NCBI GenBank assembly: GCA_034189755.1
Contig: JAXIHJ010000110.1
Coordinates: 1-19,201 of the forward strand
Source of the DNA: JAXIHJ01 sp034189755
Lineage (GTDB): Bacteria > Planctomycetota > Phycisphaerae > SM23-33
Direction: 5' to 3'
Length of the DNA stretch: 19,201 nucleotides
Below are positions 11,663 to 19,201 of this stretch, piece by piece. Position 1 is the stretch's first letter. Every line of letters begins with the position of its first letter. The notes beneath the pieces were generated by a model that was given only the letters and a program-made list of their open reading frames with translations, searched no databases and was not told the origin of the DNA. Position numbers and translations under genes: made by a program.

Positions 11663-11833
11663 CGCCCCTGCACAGTTGCGGGGACGAGGCCTCCGGGTCA
11701 TAGAATTCACATGAGCCAACGTCGCATAAAGTTTGGGGCGGCTATAGAGCTTTCAAGCTCTCGGTGTGCAGCAAGCGCAGGTATCAAGGTTGATCCGGTG
11801 TTCCCGGAGCCTACTGCTCAAATGCACGGGGCG
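11663..11833 (+). ncRNA. ssrS: Long rod-like structured RNA, probable 6S RNA
   Basis: The segment folds on itself as a long interrupted hairpin of about 171 nt. CGCCCCTGCA (11663-11672) pairs with TGCA-C-GGGGCG (11823-11833, one bulged C). CAGT (11673-11676) can pair with ACTG (11813-11816). AGGC-C-TCCGGG (11687-11697) pairs with CCCGGAGCCT (11803-11812). CAC and CAAC (11708-11710, 11717-11720) can pair with GTG and GTTG (11798-11800, 11789-11792), and AGAGCT/AGCTCT (11746-11761) forms an internal hairpin. Size, closing stem and large central open region fit 6S RNA, which binds RNA polymerase holoenzyme. Placement just upstream of rny also fits, as 6S is often found near zapA and rny in other bacteria. 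The strand is inferred from rny. Covariation was not tested. Confidence 0.5.
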
Positions 11834-11913
11834 CCATGGATGTGCAAACTCCCCTTGCCCGTGGTGCCCGGCTGCGAAACGTGAAAGCCCGGCTTAAGTG
11901 AATTGGACCCGAC

Positions 11914-11937
11914 CGGACGTAGCACATGTTACGTCCG
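11914..11937. repeat. Inverted repeat in the rny leader
   Basis: CGGACGTA (11914-11921) and TACGTCCG (11930-11937) form a perfect 8-bp stem with an 8-base loop, 70 bp before the rny start and 80 bp after the proposed ncRNA. No T tract follows, so it is unlikely to be an intrinsic terminator. It could be an operator or an RNA processing site. Upstream, GCCCGGCT occurs twice as a short direct repeat (near 11867 and 11887). Confidence 0.4.
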
Positions 11938-12007
11938 CCAGGTCGTCGGCGCGTCTGTCTGACCAAATGCTTCCTCGTTACGTCACCTGTTCAGAAAGGA
12001 ATGCGCC

Positions 12008-13600
12008 ATGTTTGTATCTCAGCTTGCCGCCGCCGGCCAATCGGACCCCTTGCAGGTGATGTGGATTTTAATTTCCGGTCTGGTGCTTGTGGGAATTACG
12101 GTATTGTCGCTCAAGATGATTGAGCGCGGCAAGCGTGCCCAGGCGGAGAAGGGGCTTGCCGTCAGTCGGGCCGCCGCCGAGGCCGAAGCACAAAAGATCA
12201 TCGCTCAGGCTGAAGCCCAGGCCAAAAGCGATTCCCTCCGTCGCAGAGAGCAGTTCGACACCGATACCAAATCCGCACGCCAGGAACTCCGCGCAGAGGA
12301 AAAACGCCTCTCAAAACGGGAGGACCTGATCGACCAGAAGCTTGAAACCCTCCATTCCAAGGAGCGCATGCTTGAAACGGCCGACCAAGCCGTCGCCGAA
12401 CGGGAGAAATCCCTGGCTAACAAGGATCGGCATCTTAACGAACTAATCGCCCAGCAAAAAACCCAGCTTCTGAAGGTGGCGAACCTCTCGATGGAAGAGG
12501 CCAAGAACACACTGCTGGACCGGGTCGAAAAGGACATGGAGCGTGAAACGGCCCAGTTGATCGAGCGGCGCCTGGAAGAGGCCCGCGAACAGGCCGAAGG
12601 CCAGGCCCGCGAGATTATCGTCGCCTCACTTCAGCGGTACGCCGCTGAGCACACGTCCAACGCGACCGTTTCGACGGTGGATATTCCATCCGACGACATG
12701 AAGGGGCGAGTCATAGGCCGGGAAGGCCGAAATATCCGAGCCTTCGAGAAGGCCACCGGCGTGGATGTAATCGTGGACGATACGCCGGGCGTGGTGGTTG
12801 TATCGGCGTTTGACCCTGTCAGGCGCGAGGTGGCCAGGCGGTCGCTGGAAAAACTCATCCAGGACGGGCGAATTCACCCGACGCGCATTGAAGAAATCGT
12901 CGCCAACACCGAGAAGAGCCTCACCAAGGAGATTACCGAATACGGCAAGCAGGCAGTGGTGGAGGCCAACGTGCGCGGCCTGCATAATAAACTTGTTCAA
13001 CTTCTGGGCCGGCTGCATTTCCGCACGAGCTACGGCCAAAACGTCCTGAAGCATTCGATGGAGGTGGCGTTCCTGTCTCAGGCCATCGCCGAGGAGCTTG
13101 GCCTGAACGGGCGGCTCGCCCGTCGGTGTGGGCTGCTGCATGACATCGGCAAGGCCGTCGACCATGAAGTCGAGGGCACACACCCGCAGATAGGCGCCGA
13201 CCTGGCAAAGCGCTACGGCGAGCGGGACGAGGTCATCAATGCCGTCGGCGCTCATCACGGCGATATCGAAGTCCGGAGTATATATGCCCCGATCGTCTCA
13301 GCCGCCGACGCCATCAGCGCCGCCCGCCCGGGCGCCCGCCGTGAAAGTCTGGAGCGATACGTCCAGCGGCTGCAAAAGCTCGAAGAGGTCGCCATGGCCT
13401 TCGAGGGCGTCAAGCAAGCCTACGCCATCCAGGCCGGCCGCGAGGTCCGCGTAATCGTAGACGCCGAAAACGTCGATGACAGGCTCTCGGCAAAGATCGC
13501 CCGCGACATCGCCAGGCGCGTCGAGGATGAGATGGAATACCCCGGCGAGGTTAAAGTTACGCTCGTCCGCGAGGTCCGATGCGTCGAATACGCACGATAG
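12008..13600 (+). CDS. rny: Ribonuclease Y
   Basis: The 530-residue protein is the membrane-anchored endoribonuclease that starts mRNA decay. A single N-terminal membrane helix (about 16-36) is followed by a long charged coiled coil (about 40-205). The KH RNA-binding domain has the GxxG loop GREG at 237-240 (MKGRVIGREGRNIRAFEKAT). The HD phosphohydrolase domain has His349 and the metal-binding pair His378-Asp379 in GLLHDIGKAVDHE, with further conserved His residues in GAHHGD (414-419). The C-terminal EYPGEVKVTLVREVR is also typical, and the length is normal for the family (about 520). The ATG at 12008 is preceded by AAAGGA with suitable spacing. The CDF gene follows after 26 bp, probably in the same transcript. 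Confidence 0.97.
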   Translation: MFVSQLAAAGQSDPLQVMWILISGLVLVGITVLSLKMIERGKRAQAEKGLAVSRAAAEAEAQKIIAQAEAQAKSDSLRRREQFDTDTKSARQELRAEEKRLSKREDLIDQKLETLHSKERMLETADQAVAEREKSLANKDRHLNELIAQQKTQLLKVANLSMEEAKNTLLDRVEKDMERETAQLIERRLEEAREQAEGQAREIIVASLQRYAAEHTSNATVSTVDIPSDDMKGRVIGREGRNIRAFEKATGVDVIVDDTPGVVVVSAFDPVRREVARRSLEKLIQDGRIHPTRIEEIVANTEKSLTKEITEYGKQAVVEANVRGLHNKLVQLLGRLHFRTSYGQNVLKHSMEVAFLSQAIAEELGLNGRLARRCGLLHDIGKAVDHEVEGTHPQIGADLAKRYGERDEVINAVGAHHGDIEVRSIYAPIVSAADAISAARPGARRESLERYVQRLQKLEEVAMAFEGVKQAYAIQAGREVRVIVDAENVDDRLSAKIARDIARRVEDEMEYPGEVKVTLVREVRCVEYAR

Positions 13601-13626
13601 CCTAAAGCCGATACGGAACGACGCAG

Positions 13627-14562
13627 ATGCAGAATTTCAGCCTCAAGACGCCCAGCCCGGCCGAACTCCAGCCCGGCCGGTGCGTGGCCATTAAAAGGCT
13701 TGCCTGGATTTCCCTGGCGGTCAACTTCCTCCTGTCGGCCATGAAGTTCCTCGCTGGAATCATGGGCCATAGCCAGGTGATCGTCGCCGACGCCATTCAT
13801 AGCCTCTCCGACAGCGCCACGGACATCGCACTGTTGGTGGGTGTGAGGTTCTGGTCTAGGCCGCCCGACGCCGACCACCCGCACGGCCACCAGCGGATCG
13901 AGACGATGGTGGCGGTGTCAATCGCCGCCGTTCTGGCGGCTGTCGGCGTTGGCCTGACCTACCGGGCGCTGGCGACGTTGCAGGAGCATCATGCCGACCG
14001 GCCCGGATGGATCGCCTTCATAGCCGCGGCCGTCTCGATCGTGAGCAAGGAGTGGCTTTATCGCTGGTCGGCGGGCGTCGGCAGGCGGATCAGGTCGTCG
14101 GCTGTCATCGCCAACGCCTGGCACCACCGCTCGGACGCGCTTAGTTCGGTGCCGGCTGCGGCCGCCGTGGCGACCGCGGCGGCGGCGCCGGGCCTGGCGT
14201 TCCTGGACCACGTGGGGGCGGTGCTGGTCTCGCTGTTCATTCTGCACGCGGCCTGGCGGATCGGTTGGCCGGGGCTGAAGCAACTGGCCGACACCGGGGC
14301 TTCGGCTAGGCAGCGAGAGCAAATCTGCAACCTCGCCCTGCAAACCGACGGCGTGCGCCAGGTCCACGCCATACGAACCCGCTTCATTGGGCCGGGCATG
14401 CAGGCGGACCTGCATATCCTGGTCGATCCGGAGATAACGGTCCGGCAAGGCCACGAAATCGCTGGGGCCGTCAAGCACCGCCTGCTGCAAGCCGGGCCGA
14501 ACCTGATGGACGTGGTTGTCCACACCGAGCCGTACGAACCGGCGCAACAGCATCGGCAGTGA
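13627..14562 (+). CDS. Cation diffusion facilitator (CDF) metal transporter
   Basis: The 311-residue product is an inner-membrane divalent-cation/proton antiporter of the CDF family, which exports metals such as zinc, manganese or iron. Membrane helix 2 contains VADAIHSLSDSATD with the HxxxD pair His58/Asp62; helix 5 contains AWHHRSDALSS with His166/Asp170. Together these form the transport site, of the H/D plus H/D type common in zinc transporters. A histidine-rich loop, DADHPHGHQRIE (81-92), follows helix 2. The C-terminal cytoplasmic ferredoxin-like domain (about 222-303) ends with VVVHTEPYEP, as in the family. The start follows rny by 26 bp with GGA about 8 bases ahead. The metal is not decided by the sequence. 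It converges with cstA over a 32-bp gap. Confidence 0.93.
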   Translation: MQNFSLKTPSPAELQPGRCVAIKRLAWISLAVNFLLSAMKFLAGIMGHSQVIVADAIHSLSDSATDIALLVGVRFWSRPPDADHPHGHQRIETMVAVSIAAVLAAVGVGLTYRALATLQEHHADRPGWIAFIAAAVSIVSKEWLYRWSAGVGRRIRSSAVIANAWHHRSDALSSVPAAAAVATAAAAPGLAFLDHVGAVLVSLFILHAAWRIGWPGLKQLADTGASARQREQICNLALQTDGVRQVHAIRTRFIGPGMQADLHILVDPEITVRQGHEIAGAVKHRLLQAGPNLMDVVVHTEPYEPAQQHRQ

Positions 14563-14594
14563 ATCCGTGCGCCTGGTACAAAAAGTCGTTCATC

Positions 14595-16418
14595 TCATGC
14601 CCGGCGTTTTTGGCCAAAATGCGACACAGCCGCACGCACGCCGGCGATGAACAGGTACAGCGTGATAAGCATAATCACGATGTCGGCCGTCAGGAGCGTG
14701 GCGTTGGCGGCAGGCTTTTGAAGGAACTTTTTCAGCATCAGCACGAGGTTCGTTGCGGTAGTTACAAGCATCGCAACCGCCGGCAGGAAGACAAACCACA
14801 CTCGTTTGCCCTGCCGCAGCAGCCACAGCGCCGCCAGAGACAGGACCATCGCCGCCAGAAGCTGGTTCGCCGTGGCGAAGATTCCCCACAGCGCCTTTAC
14901 GCCGCCGGTCAGTGCGAACGCCAGCGTCAGCGCCACGGCCAGTGACGAGTTGAACCAGTACTGCCGCAGCAGTTTCCACAGCCAGCGGCCCGGCCCGGCC
15001 GAGGCGGCGGGGTTGTCATATGCGGCGAAGAACGTCCGCCAGATTTCCTCAATCAGATACCTTGTCAGTCGGATGGCCGTATCCAGTGTGGTTACCAGGA
15101 ATCCTTCCAGCAGCACCATTCCGGCCAGCGCCCCGACCGCCACGGGCACGCCGAACGCCAGCTTGGCCGCATTACCTACGGCCATCGCAAAGCCCAGAAC
15201 GGCGTTGGATTTATTCGCCACGCCGACCAGCGACGGATGAACGTCGCGAATGTAGTCGCTCTTCACCACGCCGATGACGAGCACGGAGATAACGCACACG
15301 GCCAGGAAGCCCTCCAGCAACATGCCATAGTAGCCAACCTGCCTGGCGGCGCGCTCGGAGGTAATCTGTTTGCAGGTGGTGCCGCCGGCACAGAGGCTGT
15401 GGAAGCCGCTGACCGCCCCGCAGGCTATTACGATGAACAGCGTCGGCCAGAACACGCCCAGCGCGGTGGTACCTTCGGCGATGTTGAGCGGCGGAATCGG
15501 CTCGGCCGGCGGCGGCGCGCGGAAGCCCGCCACCAACAGCGTTACAAACAACACGCCCATACCCACGTAGAGGATGTGCACGTTGATGAAGTCGCGGCTT
15601 TGGAGAAAAATCCATACCGGCACACCCGCCGCCACCAGAACGTAAGCGCTCAGCAGGAACATCCAGATATGCCTGCCTGTCAGCGTCAGGCCGAGAATGT
15701 GAACCTGTTCGGGAAATGCAACCGGGTAAAAGACGCCGATTGTGATGCTGACCGTGCAGATGGCGATTGCCAGAAGTGAGCACTTCCAGACGGCGACCTT
15801 TTTTCGGATGTACAGCCAGCCCAGAAGCGGTGCGACGGCCGTGATGACGATGACGCTCATCGAGGCGATACCGCCGATGACCACCTTTTCGCCGACGACG
15901 CGAAACAGTGTCTGAGATGCCGGCAGCTCCAGGCGGTCGAACGGCAGCATGCTCGTCAGTGCTGCGGCGGAAAGGTTCAAGAAGGTCGCACACACCAGCG
16001 CCAGCATGACGACCAGGAAGATTGTCATCGCTACGAACACTTCCCCGCCGAGCATTCGGCGGGCGATGGTGGCGACCGACTGCCCGCCGGACCGCGCGGA
16101 CATGTAAGTTGCAAGATAATCGTGCACCGCCCCAATCAGCACGCTGCCGAAGACCACCCAGACAAGCGCAGGCAGCCAGCCGTAGATGATCGCGATGACC
16201 GGCCCGACAATCGGCCCGGCGCCGGCGATCGAGGCGAAGTGATGCGCAAAGACCACCGGCGTGGGCGTCGGCACGTAATCGCAGCCGTCGCTGTTTTGAA
16301 TCGCGGGCGTGATACGGGAAACATCCTCGCCCACGCTGCGGGCTAAAAAACGAGAATAAAAACGACCGGCTAAAACAAAGACCGCCGCAGACAGGACCAA
16401 TACACACAGAATCGTCAT
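14595..16418 (-). CDS. cstA: CstA-family carbon starvation protein / peptide or pyruvate transporter
   Basis: The 607-residue protein has many hydrophobic helices and the CstA hallmarks. NSDGCDYVPTPTPVVFAHHF (42-61) is followed by ASIAGAGPIVGPVIA (62-76), the most conserved stretch of the family. Further on are GAVHDYLATYMSARSGGQSV (96-115), the CAGGTTCKQI segment, and near the C-terminus GVKALWGIFATANQLLAAMV. E. coli CstA has about 700 residues; shorter forms of 550-610 are common in other phyla. Family members import pyruvate or peptides during carbon limitation; the substrate here is not decided. The ATG at 16418 overlaps the stop of the upstream metallopeptidase gene as ATGA, implying translational coupling. 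It is the last gene of the hflX operon. Confidence 0.95.
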   Translation of the reverse strand: MTILCVLVLSAAVFVLAGRFYSRFLARSVGEDVSRITPAIQNSDGCDYVPTPTPVVFAHHFASIAGAGPIVGPVIAIIYGWLPALVWVVFGSVLIGAVHDYLATYMSARSGGQSVATIARRMLGGEVFVAMTIFLVVMLALVCATFLNLSAAALTSMLPFDRLELPASQTLFRVVGEKVVIGGIASMSVIVITAVAPLLGWLYIRKKVAVWKCSLLAIAICTVSITIGVFYPVAFPEQVHILGLTLTGRHIWMFLLSAYVLVAAGVPVWIFLQSRDFINVHILYVGMGVLFVTLLVAGFRAPPPAEPIPPLNIAEGTTALGVFWPTLFIVIACGAVSGFHSLCAGGTTCKQITSERAARQVGYYGMLLEGFLAVCVISVLVIGVVKSDYIRDVHPSLVGVANKSNAVLGFAMAVGNAAKLAFGVPVAVGALAGMVLLEGFLVTTLDTAIRLTRYLIEEIWRTFFAAYDNPAASAGPGRWLWKLLRQYWFNSSLAVALTLAFALTGGVKALWGIFATANQLLAAMVLSLAALWLLRQGKRVWFVFLPAVAMLVTTATNLVLMLKKFLQKPAANATLLTADIVIMLITLYLFIAGVRAAVSHFGQKRRA

Positions 16419-17380
16419 CGTCGGAGTTTATACATCCGCTCCACCGCCTGTGTCCAGGCGCGGGCGAGGCCTGCGTGAGTGGTGCGGTAGCTTTTTTTCA
16501 GGGCCTCGGCTTCCGACTCGCCTTCCTTGATGAGCTTGACGAACTTGACGAACGCTTTACGGTCCCGGGCTATCATGAATCGCACCAGGCTCTGTGCCAA
16601 CCCGTAGTCCAGCTCGGTTGGTTCCATGTCTTGGAATATCCGCATCACATCGGCTCTGCCTTTAGCAGCAACGCGGGCGGCGTAGATGTGCCGCTGCGAC
16701 GCCCACGAGCCGGGCACCTGCATGGCGGCCATGTACTCGGCCAAGCCCTCGTTGACCCACGTTGAAACGGGGCGGTTGGTCAGATATCGCCCGAGAAAGG
16801 CATGTGTAGCCTCGTGCACCAGTATCCCGTAGAACTGTATCTTGTTGCGAACAGCGTTTATCACGATGTAGCAAAAACCGTTGGAATACTGCCGTTGATA
16901 GCCCGCTGCTTCCGGGCGATCGGCCTGGTCCACCTCTGTCGTGAAACGCCTAAAGTGCCCGATGTTCCGGAAGAGATATATCGGGCACTTGCCGGCCCAG
17001 ATGTTCTGCTTGGCCGGGATGCCGAACTGCCTGCACATCGCCGCGTACATCTTCTCGCAGACGTCCGCCAGCGATTTGTCGTCGTCGAGCGCCCACTCGC
17101 TGAAAATTAGGAAGTGCTCCGTTTCAACCAGGTGCATTTTGGGCGCGATGTCTTGGCGCACCTTTTCGGCCCATTGTTTGGCCAGCTTGTGGTTGGCCTC
17201 AATCTGCTTGGGGGTCGCCGGGCGATACTTGACGATTTTCTGGTCTTCAGGCGGGCGGACGGTCGGCGGTATCTTCGGCCGCTCATTGGCCGACTCGTCG
17301 GCCTTGTGATCGCCGGCGGCAAAAACGCCGCCCGCAACCACCGCCCACGCAAGCACCGCCGTAAGTGCGAGCTTATTCAT
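16415..17380 (-). CDS. Secreted HExxH zinc metallopeptidase-like protein
   Basis: The 321-residue product starts with a typical signal peptide, MNKLALTAVLAWAVVAGGVF followed by AAG, with likely cleavage near residue 21. After a proline-rich linker comes a globular region whose active-site motif is VHEATH (His189, Glu190, His193). Eighteen residues on is VNEGLAEY with Glu211 as the probable third zinc ligand, the gluzincin pattern. It resembles DUF1570/peptidase MA-like proteins, which are common in Planctomycetota, but no exact family is claimed. The ATG at 17380 is preferred: GGGGAG lies about 10 bases upstream, and the alternative TTG at 17404 would put eight residues before the signal peptide and overlap hflX. 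It lies 5 bp after hflX and overlaps cstA by 4 bp. Substrate unknown. Confidence 0.82.
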   Translation of the reverse strand: MNKLALTAVLAWAVVAGGVFAAGDHKADESANERPKIPPTVRPPEDQKIVKYRPATPKQIEANHKLAKQWAEKVRQDIAPKMHLVETEHFLIFSEWALDDDKSLADVCEKMYAAMCRQFGIPAKQNIWAGKCPIYLFRNIGHFRRFTTEVDQADRPEAAGYQRQYSNGFCYIVINAVRNKIQFYGILVHEATHAFLGRYLTNRPVSTWVNEGLAEYMAAMQVPGSWASQRHIYAARVAAKGRADVMRIFQDMEPTELDYGLAQSLVRFMIARDRKAFVKFVKLIKEGESEAEALKKSYRTTHAGLARAWTQAVERMYKLRR

Positions 17381-17385
17381 CCAAC

Positions 17386-18714
17386 TCAGCTCCCCGTTTG
17401 GCAAAGTATTTCCACGTCGTCGCCGAACGCGCGTAGCCGGTCCAGGCAGTCGGCGGCCATGACCGCTTCGATTTCAGCGGTGGCGTCTGCGAAGCTCTGG
17501 TCGCGCATATCGGCGTGCTGGGCGATATACTGCATCAGCCGGCCGTTTCGGCAGTTGGCCCGGAGTGTTACGCAAACCGGCTCGCCGCCGGCGCGGCGTG
17601 CTACCGCGTCAACAAGTTCGTCGATGCCCTCGCCCGTAGCCGCCGAGCCGAACAAGGCATCGGGAAATTGCTGCGACAGGACCGTCCGCACCGTCGGATC
17701 GTTGACCTTGTCGGTCTTGTTCAGCAGAAGCAGCCTTCGCTGGTCTGCGCAGCCAAGCTCAGCCAGCACGCGCTCCACGGCAATTATCTCCTGCTGGACA
17801 CGTTCGTGCAAGGCGTCGGCTACGTGAATCAGCAGGTCGGCCCATATCGCCTCCTCCAGCGTCGCGCGGAAGCTGGCTACCAGGTGGTGCGGCAGGTCGC
17901 GGACGAAGCCGACCGTATCCGAAAGCAGTACGCACCGGCCGTCGCCGAGCCGCCAGCGGCGGGTCTTGGTCTCCAAAGTGGCAAACAGCATGTCGGCCAC
18001 TACGGCGTCGGCGTCGGTCAGCCGGTTCATAAGCGTGCTCTTGCCGGCGTTGGTATAGCCCACCAGGCAGATGCAGAACGTGCCCTTTCTCGCCCGCACC
18101 TGGCGAACCTTGCGCTTGTCGATTGCGGCGATGCGCCGCTTGAGATAGCTGACTCGCTTCTGGACGAGCCGGCGGTCGGTTTCTATCTGCTTTTCGCCCG
18201 GCCCGCGCGTGCCGATGCCGCCGACGGCGGCTGCGGCGGTGCTTGCCCCGCCGGCCAGACGCTCCAGGTGCGACCACATGTGACGCAGACGCGGATAGGT
18301 ATACTCCAACTGCGCCAGCTCGACCTGGAGGCGGCTTTCGGCCGTCCGGGCGTGCGAGGCGAAGATATCCAGTATCAGTTCGCTGCGGTCGAGCACCTTT
18401 CGGCCGACAACTTCCTCCAGGTCGCGTATCTGTGCCGGCGAAAGGTCGTTGTCGAAGATAATCGTCTCGGCGCTGTTCTGCCCGGCCCGTTCGGCGATTT
18501 GAGCGGCCTTGCCCGAGCCGACGTACAGGCCCGGATGCACGCTTCGCCGGCGGGCGACGATCTCATCGACGACTTGCGCCCCGGCCGTCCGGGCCAGGCT
18601 GCGCAGCTCCCCCAGCGGGTCCGCAGGGTCGGCGCTGCTTTCCGGCAGTATGACCGCCACCAGCAGCGCCCGCTCCCGCCGTACGGACAAATTAGTACGT
18701 TTCAACTCGGCCAT
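17386..18714 (-). CDS. hflX: GTPase HflX
   Basis: The 442-residue protein is the ribosome-splitting GTPase HflX. The N-terminal HflX domain ends with the signature GTRGPGEKQIETDRR (168-182), followed by a coiled-coil linker. The GTPase domain has G1 GYTNAGKST (219-227), G3 DTVGF (266-270), G4 NKTD (332-335) and G5 SA (357-358); LFATLET (243-249) is the switch I region. The C-terminal end (about 375-442) is divergent. The ATG at 18714 is chosen because a TATAAT box at 18748-18753 puts the transcript start near 18741, which is downstream of the alternative TTG at 18747. A strong AAAGGAGGG lies in the short leader, about 15 bases from the ATG, somewhat farther than ideal. It is the first gene of an operon with the metallopeptidase and cstA. 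Confidence 0.95.
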   Translation of the reverse strand: MAELKRTNLSVRRERALLVAVILPESSADPADPLGELRSLARTAGAQVVDEIVARRRSVHPGLYVGSGKAAQIAERAGQNSAETIIFDNDLSPAQIRDLEEVVGRKVLDRSELILDIFASHARTAESRLQVELAQLEYTYPRLRHMWSHLERLAGGASTAAAAVGGIGTRGPGEKQIETDRRLVQKRVSYLKRRIAAIDKRKVRQVRARKGTFCICLVGYTNAGKSTLMNRLTDADAVVADMLFATLETKTRRWRLGDGRCVLLSDTVGFVRDLPHHLVASFRATLEEAIWADLLIHVADALHERVQQEIIAVERVLAELGCADQRRLLLLNKTDKVNDPTVRTVLSQQFPDALFGSAATGEGIDELVDAVARRAGGEPVCVTLRANCRNGRLMQYIAQHADMRDQSFADATAEIEAVMAADCLDRLRAFGDDVEILCQTGS

Positions 18715-18747
18715 GCCTTCTCGAACCGCCCTCCTTTGCTTGCCCAA

Positions 18748-18776
18748 ATTATACCGCGCACGCAGTCTCGGAGGAT
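18748..18776 (-). promoter_or_regulatory. Promoter of the hflX operon
   Basis: On the minus strand, 18753-18748 reads TATAAT, a perfect -10 box. The 17-bp-spaced -35 position (18776-18771) reads ATCCTC, a poor match; TTATCC with a 19-bp spacer is an alternative. Transcription would start near 18741, giving a leader of about 27 nt with the AAAGGAGGG ribosome site. The weak -35 suggests either an activator or modest basal strength. Confidence 0.55.
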
Positions 18777-18868
18777 AATCCTTTTAGCCGGGCGCCGTCG
18801 CGTGCCGCGTGCCGCAAATAAACCCGGAACCAAGGCCTGTCTTGCGCATCCAATAAGAAGTACCATAT

Positions 18869-18891
18869 CCGCCGGATGTGCCGAAAGGCGG
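18869..18891 (+). repeat. Hairpin upstream of the right-edge gene
   Basis: CCGCC (18869-18873) and GGCGG (18887-18891) can form a 5-bp stem around a 13-base loop, 37 bp before the ATG at 18929. It may lie in the leader of that gene. No T tract follows, and no riboswitch family was recognised. Confidence 0.25.
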
Positions 18892-18928
18892 CATGGGGTC
18901 AGGAAGACTTCTATATAGGAGACACACC

Positions 18929-19201
18929 ATGAGACACGCATTGATTGCAATGGCGGCCGTCCTGCTGGCGGTCTCGGCGCCCGGCGTGGCGCAACAGGTC
19001 GACCTGCCGGTAACAAGAATCGTGCTGTTTTCCAGCGGCGTGGGCTACTTCGAGCACAACGGCACGGTCGAAGGCAATGCGGCCGTCAAGCTGATGTTCA
19101 AGACCGGCCAGATTAACGATGTGCTGAAGTCGATGGTTGTCATGGACACTTCGGGCAAGGTTACCGGCGTCAACTACGCCGCGAGCGACCCGCTGATCCG
19201 T
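18929..19201 (+). CDS. Exported protein of unknown function, N-terminal part (DUF4139-like start)
   Basis: The first 91 codons run off the right edge. The ATG at 18929 follows AGGAG with a 7-base spacer. A signal peptide is clear: MRHALIAMAAVLLAVSAPGV then AQQ, with likely cleavage after GVA (residue 21). The mature start contains LPVTRIVLFSSGVGYFEHNG and FKTGQINDVLKSMVVMD. This pattern resembles the beginning of exported proteins that carry DUF4139-type domains and occur widely in Planctomycetota and Verrucomicrobiota; I recognise the style but cannot confirm the family from 91 residues. It is transcribed divergently from hflX over about 215 bp. The function is unknown. Confidence 0.8.
   Translation, partial: MRHALIAMAAVLLAVSAPGVAQQVDLPVTRIVLFSSGVGYFEHNGTVEGNAAVKLMFKTGQINDVLKSMVVMDTSGKVTGVNYAASDPLIR

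Noticed and set aside
11342..11719. 125-codon minus-strand open frame upstream of the channel gene
   Set aside because: It covers the likely promoter of the channel gene and shows no coding signature.
11663..11833. tRNA, tmRNA, RNase P RNA or SRP RNA in the spacer
   Set aside because: No T-loop GGTTCGANTCC pattern and no conserved RNase P, tmRNA or SRP signature was found; the rod shape fits 6S better.
11444..11884. 146-codon plus-strand open frame before rny
   Set aside because: The product is arginine- and cysteine-rich without recognisable motifs or a good ribosome site, and it overlaps the structured RNA candidate.
17515..18918. 467-codon plus-strand open frame opposite hflX
   Set aside because: It lies antisense to a clear HflX with all GTPase motifs; the frame stays open because of GC-rich third positions. 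Its translation shows no domain or membrane pattern.

Overview
The window reads as chromosomal DNA from a GC-rich, Gram-negative-type bacterium. Several genes look like those of Planctomycetota, perhaps a Phycisphaerae-like lineage: the KaiC-like/PPDK_N fusion protein, the TIGR02206-type membrane protein remnant, and the secreted protein at the right edge. That placement is an impression from protein style, not a computed result. Most of the content is core metabolism and housekeeping, with one small scarred mobile-element region in the middle.

Layout. (1) Positions 1-6550, plus strand: the 3' end of a type I glutamine synthetase gene (glnA), a 333-bp AT-rich spacer, then gltB and gltD overlapping by 8 bp. 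Together this is a GS-GOGAT ammonium assimilation cluster. (2) 6604-9237, minus strand: a large protein that joins a KaiC/RecA-like domain without a Walker A motif to a pyruvate-phosphate-dikinase-type ATP-grasp domain. (3) About 9420-10088: a scar with four small hairpins, two related copies of what may be an insertion-sequence end, the first 42 codons of an IS3-type orfA, and directly fused to it the last third of a TIGR02206/YwaF-like membrane protein gene. (4) 10149-11294, minus strand: an MscS-type mechanosensitive channel. (5) 11295-12007: a 713-bp spacer holding a long irregular rod-like RNA structure, probably 6S RNA. (6) 12008-14562, plus strand: rny (ribonuclease Y) followed closely by a cation diffusion facilitator. 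(7) 14595-18714, minus strand: an operon hflX - secreted HExxH metallopeptidase - cstA with a 5-bp gap and a 4-bp ATGA overlap, preceded by a perfect TATAAT box. (8) 18929 to the edge, plus strand: the start of an exported protein with a divergent upstream region.

How the parts fit. GlnA makes glutamine from ammonium and glutamate, and GltBD regenerates glutamate from glutamine and 2-oxoglutarate with NADPH. The proposed 6S RNA followed by rny would form an RNA-centred locus. The coupling of a secreted peptidase to CstA, a peptide/pyruvate-uptake family, would make sense as a scavenging unit, but this is inference from gene order. No CRISPR array, tRNA, rRNA or complete defence system was seen.
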